From Enterobacter dykesii (lineage in GTDB: Bacteria; Pseudomonadota; Gammaproteobacteria; Enterobacterales; Enterobacteriaceae): a DNA stretch of 64,000 nt. The stretch is from NCBI RefSeq assembly GCF_008364625.2, contig NZ_CP126604.1:3410001-3474000 (forward strand). The letters are read 5' to 3'. The position numbers and the translations under genes are program-made. Shown in pieces: positions 1 through 12,293 of the stretch. The notes under the pieces were generated by a model that did no database searches, had not been told where the DNA came from, and saw only the letters and a list, made by a program, of their open reading frames with translations. Position 1 is the first letter of the stretch. Each line of letters opens with the position of its first letter.

Positions 1-360
1 AATAAAGACGTTTGCCAGCTGACGCAGCGCATCGCTCATGGGGGCTTTGTATTTGGCCTTCGCCTGCGCCCTGGTGCGTTCCGCATCGTCCATCGACGCG
101 CTCGCGCTAACGCCCATCAGCGCGCGCATGGCATCGACAACCTGCGCCGCTTTCCCTGGCCCGACGATCAGCTGATGCTGCTGCCCCTGCTTCACGTAGC
201 CGCTGACGCCGGACAGTTGCTTCAGGCGCGGCACGTCAAGCTGGTCGTCGTTATGCACCTCGACGCGCACGCGCGTCATGCAGTTTTCGAGACGCTGAAT
301 ATTTTTTTCCCCACCGATCCCCTGCAGGATATCGCTGGCGAGCGCTGCTGTTTTGTCCAT
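1..360 (-). CDS. murP: MurNAc-specific PTS permease EIIBC (5' part only)
   Basis: This is the N-terminal 120 residues of a PTS transporter; the gene runs off the left edge of the window. The visible part is an EIIB domain. Its phosphorylatable cysteine lies in the motif ENCMTRVR (about residues 25-32), followed by the family-typical VGPGKAAQVV segment. The start ATG is at 358-360, only 11 nt downstream of the murQ stop, so the two genes form one minus-strand operon. In E. coli MurP imports N-acetylmuramic acid and releases MurNAc-6-phosphate in the cytoplasm, the substrate of MurQ. The assignment rests on the EIIB motif and the murQ/murR neighbourhood, because the membrane EIIC domain is not in view. 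Confidence 0.85.
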   Translation of the reverse strand, partial: MDKTAALASDILQGIGGEKNIQRLENCMTRVRVEVHNDDQLDVPRLKQLSGVSGYVKQGQQHQLIVGPGKAAQVVDAMRALMGVSASASMDDAERTRAQAKAKYKAPMSDALRQLANVFI

Positions 361-371
361 AGACGCCTCTG

Positions 372-1265
372 TTAGTTTTCTAATGCTGCCCGTAAGAAGC
401 CGCTATGCGCATCGAGTTTGGCTCTCGCGGCCGCCGCATCCAGCCCGCTCAGGATCATCAAAATGGCCGGTTTAACATCGTGATCGGTCTGCTTGAGTAC
501 CGCTTCAGCCTCTTCACGGCCTGTGCCCGTCGCCTCCATCACCATGCGGCAGGCTCTGTCCACCAGCTTGACGTTGGTGGCCTGCATATCCACCATCAGG
601 TTCTGATACACCTTGCCGAACTTCACCATCGCGCCGGTGGAGATCATATTGAGCACCAGCTTTTGCGCGGTCCCGGATTTAAGGCGCGTGGAGCCGGTGA
701 GCGCTTCCGGCCCGACAACCGGAGAGATAGCGATAGCGGCCACCTGCGCAATCGGGGAGCCCGGATTACAGGAGATGGCCACCGTCGTGCAGCCCGTCCG
801 GTTGGCGTATTCCAGCCCGCCAATGACGTACGGGGTGCGCCCGGATGCCGCCAGCCCAACCACCAGATCCTTCGCGGTCAGATTCAGACCTTTCAGGTCA
901 TCCTCGCCCAGCTGTTTGTTATCTTCCGCCCCTTCAACGGCTTTCAGCAGCGCGCCGGGTCCACCGGCAATCAGTCCAACGACCAGACCGTGCGGAACCC
1001 CAAAGGTTGGCGGGCATTCTGACGCATCCAGCACCCCAAGACGCCCGCTGGTGCCCGCCCCCATGTAGATAATACGGCCGCCGGCCTTGAGGGCTTCCGC
1101 CGCCGCATCGACCGCTTTCGCCACCTCGGGTAATGTCTCTTTCACTGCCTGCGCGACCAGCGTATCCTGTTGATTAAAGCGGTTAACCAGCTCCAGGGTG
1201 GATAGCGCATCCAGATCCATGGTTTGCGGGTTACGCGTTTCAGAAACAAGTGAGCCAAGATTCAT
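372..1265 (-). CDS. murQ: N-acetylmuramic acid 6-phosphate etherase
   Basis: The 297-residue cytoplasmic enzyme cleaves the D-lactyl ether of MurNAc-6-P, giving GlcNAc-6-P and lactate, and so feeds cell-wall-derived sugar into amino-sugar metabolism. It has a SIS fold with the glycine-rich loop [10 protein letters not shown] (68-77). The acidic residues E83 (in DASECPP) and E114 lie where the family's catalytic glutamates are expected. The C-terminal part has the helical segment with [11 protein letters not shown]. Length matches the E. coli protein (about 298 aa). It is the first gene of the murQ-murP operon and is divergent from murR across a 118-bp region with two candidate operators. Confidence 0.97.
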   Translation of the reverse strand: MNLGSLVSETRNPQTMDLDALSTLELVNRFNQQDTLVAQAVKETLPEVAKAVDAAAEALKAGGRIIYMGAGTSGRLGVLDASECPPTFGVPHGLVVGLIAGGPGALLKAVEGAEDNKQLGEDDLKGLNLTAKDLVVGLAASGRTPYVIGGLEYANRTGCTTVAISCNPGSPIAQVAAIAISPVVGPEALTGSTRLKSGTAQKLVLNMISTGAMVKFGKVYQNLMVDMQATNVKLVDRACRMVMEATGTGREEAEAVLKQTDHDVKPAILMILSGLDAAAARAKLDAHSGFLRAALEN

Positions 1266-1279
1266 TTTTTGTACCTCAA

Positions 1280-1325
1280 GAATTTTTAATTCATAATAAT
1301 CACACTATAATGGAATATAAAATTC
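1280..1325. promoter_or_regulatory. Two candidate MurR operators in the murQ/murR divergent promoter
   Basis: Two palindromes of identical design, GAAT-N5-ATTC, lie at 1280-1292 and 1313-1325. Their centres are 33 bp apart, about three helical turns. A plus-strand -10 hexamer TATAAT (1306-1311) sits between them and could serve murR. A minus-strand TATTAT (1294-1299) could serve murQ. MurR of E. coli is reported to bind two adjacent operators in this intergenic region, so these are probably those sites. A weaker CRP-like half match ending in TCACA (1350-1365) lies about 70 bp upstream of the presumed murQ start; it is only tentative. Confidence 0.6.
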
Positions 1326-1383
1326 ATTCAGGCGAGCAAAATTCGTATTTGCGCAGATAATCACATTTTCGCCAGGAGACCCT

Positions 1384-2915
<1,532 letters not shown>

Positions 2916-2916
<1 letters not shown>

Positions 2917-3647
2917 TACTGACGCGCTTCCTGCATCAGGCGTTTCATTTCTGAAACCGCCTCTTTCAGGCCGCTCATCACCGCACGGCCAATGATGGCG
3001 TGGCCGATGTTCAGCTCGTGCATTTCCGGCAGGGCGGCAATGGCCTTCACGTTGTGGTAGGTCAGGCCGTGACCGGCGTTAACCTTAAGTCCCAGGCTTG
3101 AGGCATACGTGGCCGCTTTGGCAATGCGATCCAGCTCTTTCGCCTGTTCGGCGTCATTTTTGGCATCGGCATAGCAGCCGGTGTGGATTTCGATATACGG
3201 CGCGCCCACGTCGGCCGCCGCTTTAATCTGGGCGAAATCGGCGTCGATAAACAGAGAAACCAGGATACCGGCATCCGCCAGGCGCTTGCAGGCATCGCGC
3301 ATTTTGTCGAGCTGACCGGCCACATCCAGACCGCCTTCGGTCGTGACCTCCTGGCGTTTTTCCGGCACCAGGCAGCAGAAATGCGGCTGGGTCTCGCAGG
3401 CAATGGCCAGCATCTCTTCGGTGACCGCCATCTCCAGATTCATACGGGTGTCCAGCGTCTGACGCAGAATGCGCACGTCGCGATCGGTGATATGGCGACG
3501 GTCTTCGCGCAGGTGAACGGTAATGCCGTCGGCGCCAGCCTGTTCAGCGATAAACGCTGCCTGAACCGGATCGGGATACGCCGTGCCGCGCGCATTACGC
3601 AGCGTGGCGATGTGGTCGATGTTGACGCCTAACAGTAATTCAGCCAT
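2916..3647 (-). CDS. pdxJ: Pyridoxine 5'-phosphate synthase
   Basis: The 243-residue TIM-barrel enzyme condenses 1-deoxyxylulose-5-phosphate with 3-amino-2-oxopropyl phosphate to form pyridoxine 5'-phosphate, the ring-closing step of vitamin B6 synthesis. Family signatures visible are the N-terminal [17 protein letters not shown], the HLREDRRHI loop, the [13 protein letters not shown] segment and the C-terminal phosphate-binding [11 protein letters not shown]. Length matches E. coli PdxJ. It lies 33 nt downstream of recO and overlaps acpS, the conserved enterobacterial order recO-pdxJ-acpS. Confidence 0.97.
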
Positions 3648-3680
3648 GACAATCCTCGGTTTTCTTTTCGATTCTGTGGT

Positions 3681-4388
3681 CTAACGTTTCGGCACAAACT
3701 GCCTGAATAATTCGCGGCTCTTTAAGGGCTTGCCGCCAAGATACGGCTTGAGGGCAATCCGGGTAAAGCGTTTTGCTGCGCGCAGGGTATCTTGATCGGG
3801 AAACTCGCGCTCATACAGCGCCCGGAGCTGGCGCCCGGTAAAGGTGCTGTTGTCGATCACGATACTGGCAATGAAGCCTTTTTCTTCACGGTAGCGGTAG
3901 GTCATGGTGTCTTCTACCTCATCCCCGCTGCCCGCGCAGTGCAGAAAATCTACGCCGTATCCGAGGTGGCCCAGCAGCGCCAGTTCAAAACGACGCAAGG
4001 CGGGTTCGGGCGTGCCGGATGCGCCAGCCAGCGCCTGGATACAGTGCAGATAATCGAAGAAAAGTTCAGAGAAGCGGGTCTCATGCTCAAGAACCCGTGA
4101 GATGAGTTCGTTGACATACAGACCGCTGTAGAGCGTGATGCCGGAAAGAGGAAGCGCCAGAGAGACGGCTTCGGCACTGCGCAAGGTTTTCACTTCCCCT
4201 CGCCCACCGAAGCGTACCAGCAGCGGCGTGAAAGGCTGTAGGGCACCTTTCAGGTTAGAACGTTTGGAACGTGCGCCTTTCGCAACGAGGCGCACGCGGC
4301 CCGACTCTTCCGTGAAGACGTCCAGCATGAGGCTGGTTTCGCTCCAGGGACGACTATGCAGGACAAAGGCGCGCTGCCATCCATCCAT
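3681..4388 (-). CDS. recO: DNA repair protein RecO
   Basis: The 235-residue RecO has an N-terminal OB fold (about 1-80, starting [19 protein letters not shown]) and a helical C-terminal domain. It acts with RecF and RecR to load RecA on SSB-coated gaps and to anneal strands. The protein ends at FRQFVPKR, several residues short of the E. coli version as recalled (242 aa), so only a short C-terminal tail is missing. It lies 17 nt downstream of era, in the rnc-era-recO operon. Confidence 0.96.
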   Translation of the reverse strand: MDGWQRAFVLHSRPWSETSLMLDVFTEESGRVRLVAKGARSKRSNLKGALQPFTPLLVRFGGRGEVKTLRSAEAVSLALPLSGITLYSGLYVNELISRVLEHETRFSELFFDYLHCIQALAGASGTPEPALRRFELALLGHLGYGVDFLHCAGSGDEVEDTMTYRYREEKGFIASIVIDNSTFTGRQLRALYEREFPDQDTLRAAKRFTRIALKPYLGGKPLKSRELFRQFVPKR

Positions 4389-4405
4389 ATGCTCGTCGTC
4401 TTAAG

Positions 4406-6108
<1,703 letters not shown>

Positions 6109-6210
6109 CTATACACAACGACAGGGGATGTCGTTAGTTCGAAGAGATTTATCGTGGAAATAATTCACGTAGCCGCTAATTAAAGCGGCTACGCGTTCAT
6201 TTATTGAGAA

Positions 6211-7185
6211 TTAATGGATTCCGCCAATACGATTCAGGCGTACACCGGTCGGCCATTCGCCTTCCTGCTTCTCAAAACTCATCCAGATGGCGGTGGCTTT
6301 GCCGACCAGATTCGCTTCCGGCACAAAGCCCCAGTAACGGCTGTCCGCAGAGTTATCGCGGTTGTCACCCATCATGAAGTAATGTCCTGGCGGTACAATC
6401 CAGCTCGCCAGCTGCTGGCCCGGCTGGCGATAGTACATACCCAGCTGATCCTGCGCGATTGGCACGGTGAGAATTCGGTGCGTCACATCGCCCAGCGTCT
6501 CTTTGCGCTCAACCAGACGGATGCCGTCCTCTTTGGTTTCACCTTTCGGTACCTGGAAGAACCCGCTGGTCGCTTCGCCACCGTTACGACGGGCAAAGGT
6601 CTGCACAAAATCACTTGGCTCAACGTTTGAGTAAGTGATTGGCAGCGCGTTTTCACATGCGGTACCGGAGCTGCAACCCGGCTGAACGGTAACTTCTTTC
6701 GCAACCGGATCGTAAGTGACTTTATCACCCGGCAGACCTACCGCACGCTTGATGTAGTCCAGGCGCGGATCTTCCGGATATTTGAACACCACGATGTCGC
6801 CACGTTTCGGATGACCGGTTTCGATCAGCGTTTTCTGGTAGATAGGATCTTTAATGCCGTAGGCAAACTTCTCAACCAGAATAAAATCACCAATCAGCAG
6901 CGTTGGCATCATTGAACCTGATGGAATTTGGAACGGCTCGTAAATAAACGAACGTACCACCAGCACAATCGCCAGCACCGGAAATACCGAAGCGCCCGTT
7001 TCCAGCCAGCCCGGTTTCGGGCCGACTTTCTTCAGGGTTTTCGCGTCAATCCCATCACCAGTGGCTGCCTGAGCGGCAGCCTGACGTTCACGACGTTTTG
7101 GGGCGAAGATAAACTTATCCAGACACCACAACAGACCTGTCACCAGGGTAGCAATGACCAGGATCAGGGCAAACATGTTCGCCAT
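6211..7185 (-). CDS. lepB: Signal peptidase I
   Basis: This 324-residue inner-membrane serine protease removes signal peptides from Sec and Tat substrates. Two N-terminal membrane segments are visible (about 3-22 and 62-80) with a basic cytoplasmic loop between them. The catalytic Ser91 is in IPSGSMMPTL and the catalytic Lys146 in DYIKRAVGLPGD. The C-terminal box GDNRDNSADSRYWG follows. Length equals E. coli LepB. It lies 15 nt downstream of lepA, the usual lepA-lepB operon. Confidence 0.98.
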   Translation of the reverse strand: MANMFALILVIATLVTGLLWCLDKFIFAPKRRERQAAAQAATGDGIDAKTLKKVGPKPGWLETGASVFPVLAIVLVVRSFIYEPFQIPSGSMMPTLLIGDFILVEKFAYGIKDPIYQKTLIETGHPKRGDIVVFKYPEDPRLDYIKRAVGLPGDKVTYDPVAKEVTVQPGCSSGTACENALPITYSNVEPSDFVQTFARRNGGEATSGFFQVPKGETKEDGIRLVERKETLGDVTHRILTVPIAQDQLGMYYRQPGQQLASWIVPPGHYFMMGDNRDNSADSRYWGFVPEANLVGKATAIWMSFEKQEGEWPTGVRLNRIGGIH

Positions 7186-7200
7186 GCCAACTCCTTAGGG

Positions 7201-9000
7201 TTATTTGCCGTCTTTACCAACATGAAGGATGGCAAGGAATGCTTCCTGCGGCAGCTCGACGTTACCGACCTGCTTCATACGCTTCTTACCTTCTTTCTGC
7301 TTCTGGAGCAGCTTTTTCTTACGGCTGACGTCACCGCCATAGCACTTCGCCAGAACGTTTTTACGCAGCTGTTTCACGGTTGAACGCGCGATAATGTGGT
7401 TGCCAATCGCCGCCTGAATCGCGATATCGAACTGCTGACGTGGGATCAGATCTTTCATTTTCTCAACCAGCTCGCGGCCACGGTACGGCGCATTGTCGTT
7501 GTGGGTGATCAGCGCCAGCGCATCCACACGCTCGCCGTTGATCAGCACGTCCACACGCACCATGTTGGAGGCCTGGAAGCGTTTGAAGTTGTAATCCAGT
7601 GACGCATAGCCACGGGAGGTCGACTTCAGACGGTCGAAGAAGTCGAGTACCACTTCCGCCATCGGGATCTCATAGGTCAGCGCCACCTGGTTACCGTGGT
7701 AAACCATGTTGGTCTGCACGCCACGCTTCTCAATACACAGCGTAATTACGTTACCCAGGAATTCCTGCGGCAGCAGCATGTGACACTCTGCGATAGGCTC
7801 ACGCAGCTCCTGAATGTTGTTCAGCGGCGGCAGCTTGGACGGGCTATCGACGTAGATCACTTCTTTCGAGGTGGTTTCAACTTCATAAACTACGGTCGGC
7901 GCCGTGGTGATCAGATCCAGATCGTATTCACGCTCCAGACGCTCCTGAATGATCTCCATGTGCAGCAGACCGAGGAAACCACAGCGGAAGCCGAAGCCCA
8001 GCGCCGTTGAGCTTTCTGGCTCATAGAACAGGGAGGCATCGTTCAGGCTCAGTTTACCGAGCGCGTCACGGAAGTTTTCGTAGTCGTCAGAGCTGACCGG
8101 GAACAGACCGGCGTAAACCTGCGGTTTCACCTTTTTAAAGCCTGGCAGCGCTTTATCTGCCGGGTTACGGGCGCCGGTCAGGGTATCGCCCACCGGCGCG
8201 CCGAGGATGTCTTTAATGGCGCAGACCAGCCAGCCTACCTCGCCGCATCTCAGCTCGGTACGGTCAACCTGTTTTGGCGTGAAGATGCCCAGACGGTCGG
8301 CGTTGTAGACCTGTCCGGTACTCATTACCTTAATTTTTTCGCCTTTACGCATGGTGCCGTTTTTAATACGCACCAGAGAGACAACGCCCAGATAGTTATC
8401 GAACCACGAGTCGATAATAAGCGCCTGCAGCGGGCCATCCGGATCGCCTTCCGGGGCTGGAATGTCACGTACCAGGCGTTCCAGCACGTCGGTCACGCCC
8501 ACACCGGTTTTCGCGGAGCAGCGCACGGCATCGGTCGCGTCAATGCCGACAATATCTTCAATCTCTTCCGCTACGCGTTCAGGATCGGCGGCTGGCAGGT
8601 CGATCTTGTTCAGAACCGGCACAACTTCGAGATCCATTTCCATCGCGGTGTAGCAGTTTGCCAGGGTTTGGGCTTCAACGCCCTGCCCGGCATCCACCAC
8701 CAGCAGCGCACCTTCACAGGCCGCGAGCGAGCGTGAAACCTCATAGGAGAAGTCAACGTGGCCTGGGGTGTCGATAAAGTTCAGTTGATAGGTTTCACCA
8801 TCAGCCGCTTTGTAATCAAGCGTAACGCTCTGCGCCTTGATGGTGATACCGCGTTCGCGTTCCAGGTCCATGGAGTCCAGAACCTGGGCTTCCATTTCAC
8901 GATCAGACAGGCCACCGCAAATCTGGATAATACGGTCAGACAGCGTCGACTTACCGTGGTCAATGTGAGCAATGATCGAAAAGTTACGTATGTTCTTCAT
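7201..9000 (-). CDS. lepA: Elongation factor 4 (LepA)
   Basis: This 599-residue translational GTPase acts in initiation or 30S maturation and can back-translocate ribosomes. It has G1 [12 protein letters not shown], switch [13 protein letters not shown] and G4 NKIDLP. EF-G-like domains follow, then the LepA-specific C-terminal domain (about 490-599) ending in the basic [20 protein letters not shown]. Length equals E. coli LepA. It is first in the lepA-lepB unit, 185 nt downstream of rseC. Confidence 0.98.
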   Translation of the reverse strand: MKNIRNFSIIAHIDHGKSTLSDRIIQICGGLSDREMEAQVLDSMDLERERGITIKAQSVTLDYKAADGETYQLNFIDTPGHVDFSYEVSRSLAACEGALLVVDAGQGVEAQTLANCYTAMEMDLEVVPVLNKIDLPAADPERVAEEIEDIVGIDATDAVRCSAKTGVGVTDVLERLVRDIPAPEGDPDGPLQALIIDSWFDNYLGVVSLVRIKNGTMRKGEKIKVMSTGQVYNADRLGIFTPKQVDRTELRCGEVGWLVCAIKDILGAPVGDTLTGARNPADKALPGFKKVKPQVYAGLFPVSSDDYENFRDALGKLSLNDASLFYEPESSTALGFGFRCGFLGLLHMEIIQERLEREYDLDLITTAPTVVYEVETTSKEVIYVDSPSKLPPLNNIQELREPIAECHMLLPQEFLGNVITLCIEKRGVQTNMVYHGNQVALTYEIPMAEVVLDFFDRLKSTSRGYASLDYNFKRFQASNMVRVDVLINGERVDALALITHNDNAPYRGRELVEKMKDLIPRQQFDIAIQAAIGNHIIARSTVKQLRKNVLAKCYGGDVSRKKKLLQKQKEGKKRMKQVGNVELPQEAFLAILHVGKDGK

Positions 9001-9175
9001 ATAGTTAAATAATTATGCCTTACGAATTCCTGGAGGCCGCTGTTCTTAGCCTGACGTTTTTCAGTGCGAAAACGCAGCATTCTACACTACATCCTCGCTA
9101 CCTGGAAATGCACTTAGAAGCACGTATAACGTGAAGAAAGGCCGTTTTCTGTTTTAGGGTGTAAAAAATGATAAA

Positions 9176-9194
9176 GCCCGATGGATCACCGGGC
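9176..9194 (-). terminator. Probable terminator of the rpoE-rseABC operon
   Basis: On the minus strand a GCCCG/CGGGC hairpin with one internal mismatch overlaps the rseC stop codon. It is followed by a T-rich stretch (TTTATCATTTTTT). The fit to an intrinsic terminator is moderate because the T run is interrupted. Confidence 0.5.
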
Positions 9195-9662
9195 CTCTGA
9201 AGAGAGCGTTTCAACACGAAGCTGGTCTGGTGCCAGCCCAACGCTGAGAATGACAGGCTGCCACTCCTCCCGCGCGGCAAGCGTCGGAGATAGCCCTTTG
9301 GCAAGCCAGAATCCCCCCACGCCACCCAATGCGGCACCGCACATAGCGGCCACATCGGTACCAAACAGCATCTGAAACAGGCCACCCATGATAAACAGGC
9401 CGACCAGCGGAGAGAGATACACCAGCATAGCGGAGCTGAGCAGGCTGCCTTCCGCGATGCCCAGTTCCACCTTCTGCCCCGCCATCAGCGGCTGTTCGCT
9501 TGGCACAGAAATCGTGTGCGATGTTTGTGGCCCGAGCTTATTCAGCACGCGGCTGCCACAGCCGGCACGGGATGCGCAGCTATTACACGAGGCTTTAACA
9601 TCGCAGCTCACCAGCGCAATGCCGTTCTGCCAGGAAACAACCGTCGCCCACTCTTTGATCAT
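9186..9662 (-). CDS. rseC: SoxR-reducing system protein RseC
   Basis: This is a 158-residue inner-membrane protein. The N-terminal half carries a cysteine cluster (CDVKASCNSCASRAGC, about residues 20-35) of the RseC/MucC family. Two membrane segments follow (about 75-115). It is linked to reduction of the SoxR iron-sulfur cluster together with the Rsx complex, and was first named as a minor member of the sigma-E regulatory operon. The start overlaps the rseB stop by 4 nt, so it is coupled to rseB. Length agrees with the E. coli protein. Confidence 0.95.
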   Translation of the reverse strand: MIKEWATVVSWQNGIALVSCDVKASCNSCASRAGCGSRVLNKLGPQTSHTISVPSEQPLMAGQKVELGIAEGSLLSSAMLVYLSPLVGLFIMGGLFQMLFGTDVAAMCGAALGGVGGFWLAKGLSPTLAAREEWQPVILSVGLAPDQLRVETLSSEAR

Positions 9663-10612
9663 TGTGCAGCCCTGAATTTAATGCTGTCGGAGATGCGCTT
9701 CGCCGTCTGCGGAGGGAGTTCTCCCACAATGGTGATCTCTGCGTTATCGCGTACCGTTGTACTCACCGTACGGCGCCCGGTACGCAGCATTTGTTCGGCG
9801 CTGTTTGCCGTTGCGCGATTGATATTCACCGAGAAGCTGAACAAACCATCCGAATAGAGACGCGATTCCACCGGCGTTTCAATGGTTGGCAGCTGACGAC
9901 GGCTGCTGGACACTTCGCTAAACCCTTGCGGGATCCAGGCAGGTACCCAGTTGAAATTAACGGAATCCCCGGCAGGAACAGAAAGCAGCGGCGGCAGGCT
10001 GGCCTTAGCCAGATTCTGCATGCTGTTGCCAACCTGATTATTCACGCTGAAGGAGATAACCCGGAACTGTTCCAGCGTTTCACCGTCACGATCGAGCAGG
10101 TCTACACGCATCGGGAGTTTGGTTTCGGCATCAATCCAGACGATATAGCTGTAGCGCGTTCCGTCCCGGGCAACAACGCGAATGACCTCACACAGTCTGT
10201 CCGCGATGCGTGTGCGCCCCACCGAAATAAAATCATAGTAAGGGGCAAGCCGTTTGAAGTCGGTATAAATGAGTGACGGCAGAGAATCAACGATATAATC
10301 GCCATTCAGCGTGAAAGGCTCCAGACCCGGCTCGAAATAGCTGATTTCGTTGCCACGCTGAACCACTTCCCGACGCGGGCCATCCATCTGTAAAAGCTGG
10401 GCGAGCGGCTGGTTATCAAGACGGGCATGACGATAGCGTAACGACTCGACGCCCTGCTTATTGATGCTGATAAATGCCAACTCATAATTGAGTGACTGGC
10501 TGGCCAGATTCATTTGCTGCAACAACGCCCCGGATGAAACATCAGCCGAGGCGTTGGCAGAGAAGAACAGGCTACCCGCCATCAGAGACATGGCGAACCA
10601 AAGTTGCTTCAT
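9659..10612 (-). CDS. rseB: Sigma-E regulatory protein RseB
   Basis: This 317-residue periplasmic protein begins with a Sec signal peptide (cleavage likely after ANASA, about residue 23). The two MucB/RseB domains follow: a large lipoprotein-localisation-like fold and a small C-terminal domain. RseB binds the periplasmic part of RseA, shields it from DegS, and senses lipopolysaccharide or mislocalised envelope components. The start overlaps the rseA stop and its own stop overlaps rseC, so the operon is tightly coupled. Confidence 0.96.
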   Translation of the reverse strand: MKQLWFAMSLMAGSLFFSANASADVSSGALLQQMNLASQSLNYELAFISINKQGVESLRYRHARLDNQPLAQLLQMDGPRREVVQRGNEISYFEPGLEPFTLNGDYIVDSLPSLIYTDFKRLAPYYDFISVGRTRIADRLCEVIRVVARDGTRYSYIVWIDAETKLPMRVDLLDRDGETLEQFRVISFSVNNQVGNSMQNLAKASLPPLLSVPAGDSVNFNWVPAWIPQGFSEVSSSRRQLPTIETPVESRLYSDGLFSFSVNINRATANSAEQMLRTGRRTVSTTVRDNAEITIVGELPPQTAKRISDSIKFRAAQ

Positions 10613-11262
10613 TACTGCGATTGCGTTCCTAAAGTTTGGTTTCCGGGCACCTGCACAGCAGCTTGCTGTGTCTGCGCCTGCTCAAACTGAAGCTGTTCAG
10701 AGTGCAGACGACGCTGCAACTCGTAATCCTGCAACATCGCATTAATGCGACGGCGCTGCTCCTGAACCTGCTGTTGCTGGCCGCCGCTGGCGGATGCATC
10801 AGCCGGTACACCCAGACTTACCGGGCTGGCTTTGCCCATCATCGGCAGTGTGTTAAACACTGGCGCTTCTGGCTGCTGATTAGTTTCAGACTGAGTATTA
10901 TAGTGCTGGACGCCAACAATAACTGCAAGCGATACGCATGCAGCCACACCCATTTGGGTAAGCTGGCTGGCCCACGGGCGCACCTTTTGCCAGAATGGCA
11001 TTTTCTGCCACTGGTGAGGCGCGGGTTGAGCTTCAGGAATCAGCGGAGTGGTCTGATGAACAGGCTCATTCTCAATCGCCGCCATGACGCGGGCTGAGAT
11101 ATCGAAATGGAGAACCTCGCTGGTGTCACCGCGAAGGGTGTCACGGATGAGATGGTAACTCTCCCAGGTCTCTTGCATTTCGGGTGAATGAGACAGCTCG
11201 TTGAGCATCTCATTATCTACCGTTTCACCATCCATTAAAGCGGAAAGTTTTTCTTTCTGCAT
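10612..11262 (-). CDS. rseA: Anti-sigma-E factor RseA
   Basis: This 216-residue single-pass membrane protein has an N-terminal cytoplasmic domain (1-100) that binds sigma-E, a membrane segment near 101-118 and a periplasmic part. The DegS cleavage site recalled for E. coli (V148/S149) is conserved as SPVSLG. A Q-rich tail (QQQQVQEQ) follows in the RseB-binding part. I chose ATG 11262 (MQKEKLSALMDGE); a longer in-frame start at 11343 would overlap rpoE and add non-conserved residues. Confidence 0.96.
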   Translation of the reverse strand: MQKEKLSALMDGETVDNEMLNELSHSPEMQETWESYHLIRDTLRGDTSEVLHFDISARVMAAIENEPVHQTTPLIPEAQPAPHQWQKMPFWQKVRPWASQLTQMGVAACVSLAVIVGVQHYNTQSETNQQPEAPVFNTLPMMGKASPVSLGVPADASASGGQQQQVQEQRRRINAMLQDYELQRRLHSEQLQFEQAQTQQAAVQVPGNQTLGTQSQ

Positions 11263-11293
11263 GCCTAATACCTTTTCCAGTATCCCGCTATCG

Positions 11294-11869
11294 TCAACGC
11301 CTGATAAGCGGTTGAACTTTATTATCAATAGCTTCTCGCGCACGGAAAATTCGTGAACGTACCGTGCCGACCGGACAATCCATGATAGCGGCTATCTCTT
11401 CATAGCTCAGACCATCCAGCTCCCGTAACGTAATTGCCATGCGTAAATCTTCCGGGAGCGACTCGATCGTGCGAAAAACGATTTGTCTCAGTTCTTCTGA
11501 CAACATTAAGTTCTCAGGGTTCGAAATTTCTTTCAATGCGCCGCCACTTTCGAAGTTTTCGGCGTCTATTGCGTCCACATCACTTGAAGGCGGACGACGA
11601 CCCTGAGCGACCAGATAATTCTTTGCCGTATTGACCGCAATACGGTACAGCCAGGTATAAAAAGCACTATCTCCCCGGAAAGAATCCAGCGCGCGATAGG
11701 CCTTAATAAAAGACTCTTGCACCACATCAGGCACATCGCCTGACGGTACATAGCGGGAAACCAGGCTCGCCACCTTATGCTGGTAGCGGACCACCAGTAG
11801 GTTAAAGGCTTTCTGATCTCCCTTCTGGACCCGTTCAACCAGGACCTGGTCCGTTAACTGCTCGCTCAT
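11294..11869 (-). CDS. rpoE: RNA polymerase sigma-E factor
   Basis: This 191-residue ECF sigma factor has region 2 (about 10-95, with FYTWLYRIAVNTAKN binding the -10) and region 4 (about 130-185, with LSYEEIAAIMDCPVGTVRSRI binding the -35). It directs the response to outer-membrane protein misfolding. ATG 11869 (MSEQLTDQVLVERVQKGDQ) gives the E. coli length. It is the first gene of rpoE-rseA-rseB-rseC and has an autoregulatory sigma-E promoter upstream. Confidence 0.98.
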   Translation of the reverse strand: MSEQLTDQVLVERVQKGDQKAFNLLVVRYQHKVASLVSRYVPSGDVPDVVQESFIKAYRALDSFRGDSAFYTWLYRIAVNTAKNYLVAQGRRPPSSDVDAIDAENFESGGALKEISNPENLMLSEELRQIVFRTIESLPEDLRMAITLRELDGLSYEEIAAIMDCPVGTVRSRIFRAREAIDNKVQPLIRR

Positions 11870-11953
11870 CCGAGGTAATGTCTCCCCAAACCTAAATTCC
11901 ACGCGTTATCGAAACGCCACTCTAAAAATACCGCACTTTGAGCAAGCACCGAA

Positions 11954-11981
11954 TTAGAGTGTCTGATCTTCAATAAGTTCC
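11954..11981 (-). promoter_or_regulatory. Sigma-E-dependent promoter of rpoE
   Basis: On the minus strand the -35 element GGAACTT (11975-11981) is followed after 15 nt by CTCTAA (11954-11959). This is close to the sigma-E consensus and lies about 85 nt upstream of the rpoE start. It matches the known autoregulated promoter of rpoE. The same stretch contains a 16-codon minus-strand frame (11954-12004) that may be a remnant of the rseD leader peptide. Confidence 0.75.
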
Positions 11982-12269
11982 GTAACGCCTTTGTTTTTGT
12001 TCATCGCGCCGCAGACTGTTCATTTTCTCTCATTATAAGTCTGTTCACGATACGCACCACTTTCTGACAAGAAACATCTTTTTCCCGCCAGAAGAGTAAC
12101 GCAACACAGGCTTTATTTCACCACAAAATCTGACGCTAACGATCTGCTTCGCAAAATAATTTCACTCATTTACCCTCCGTTTACCTCCGCTTACGCGTTT
12201 AGCCATTGCGACAGCCTCTAAAAAAATACGTGCGATAAATCGCATTCAGGTGCTATTCTGACCCAACAC
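11982..12269. other. rpoE-nadB divergent intergenic region
   Basis: This is the remainder of a 424-bp non-coding stretch between divergent rpoE and nadB. It is A+T-rich. A TATAAT-like box occurs on the minus strand near 12034-12039, which may be an upstream housekeeping promoter of rpoE. An extended -10 (TGCTATTCT, 12251-12259) on the plus strand can serve nadB. I see no further gene here. Confidence 0.4.
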
Positions 12270-12287
12270 TGTTTAGTAAATTAAACA
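12270..12287. promoter_or_regulatory. NadR box of nadB
   Basis: The perfect palindrome TGTTTA-N6-TAAACA is the NadR operator consensus. It lies between an extended -10 (12251-12259) and the nadB start at 12294, so it covers the expected transcription start. NadR would repress nadB here when NAD is abundant. Confidence 0.8.
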
Positions 12288-12293
12288 ACAATC

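Noticed and set aside
405-1022. Plus-strand open frame antisense to murQ
   Set aside because: murQ on the other strand has intact family motifs; this frame is a GC-rich codon shadow.
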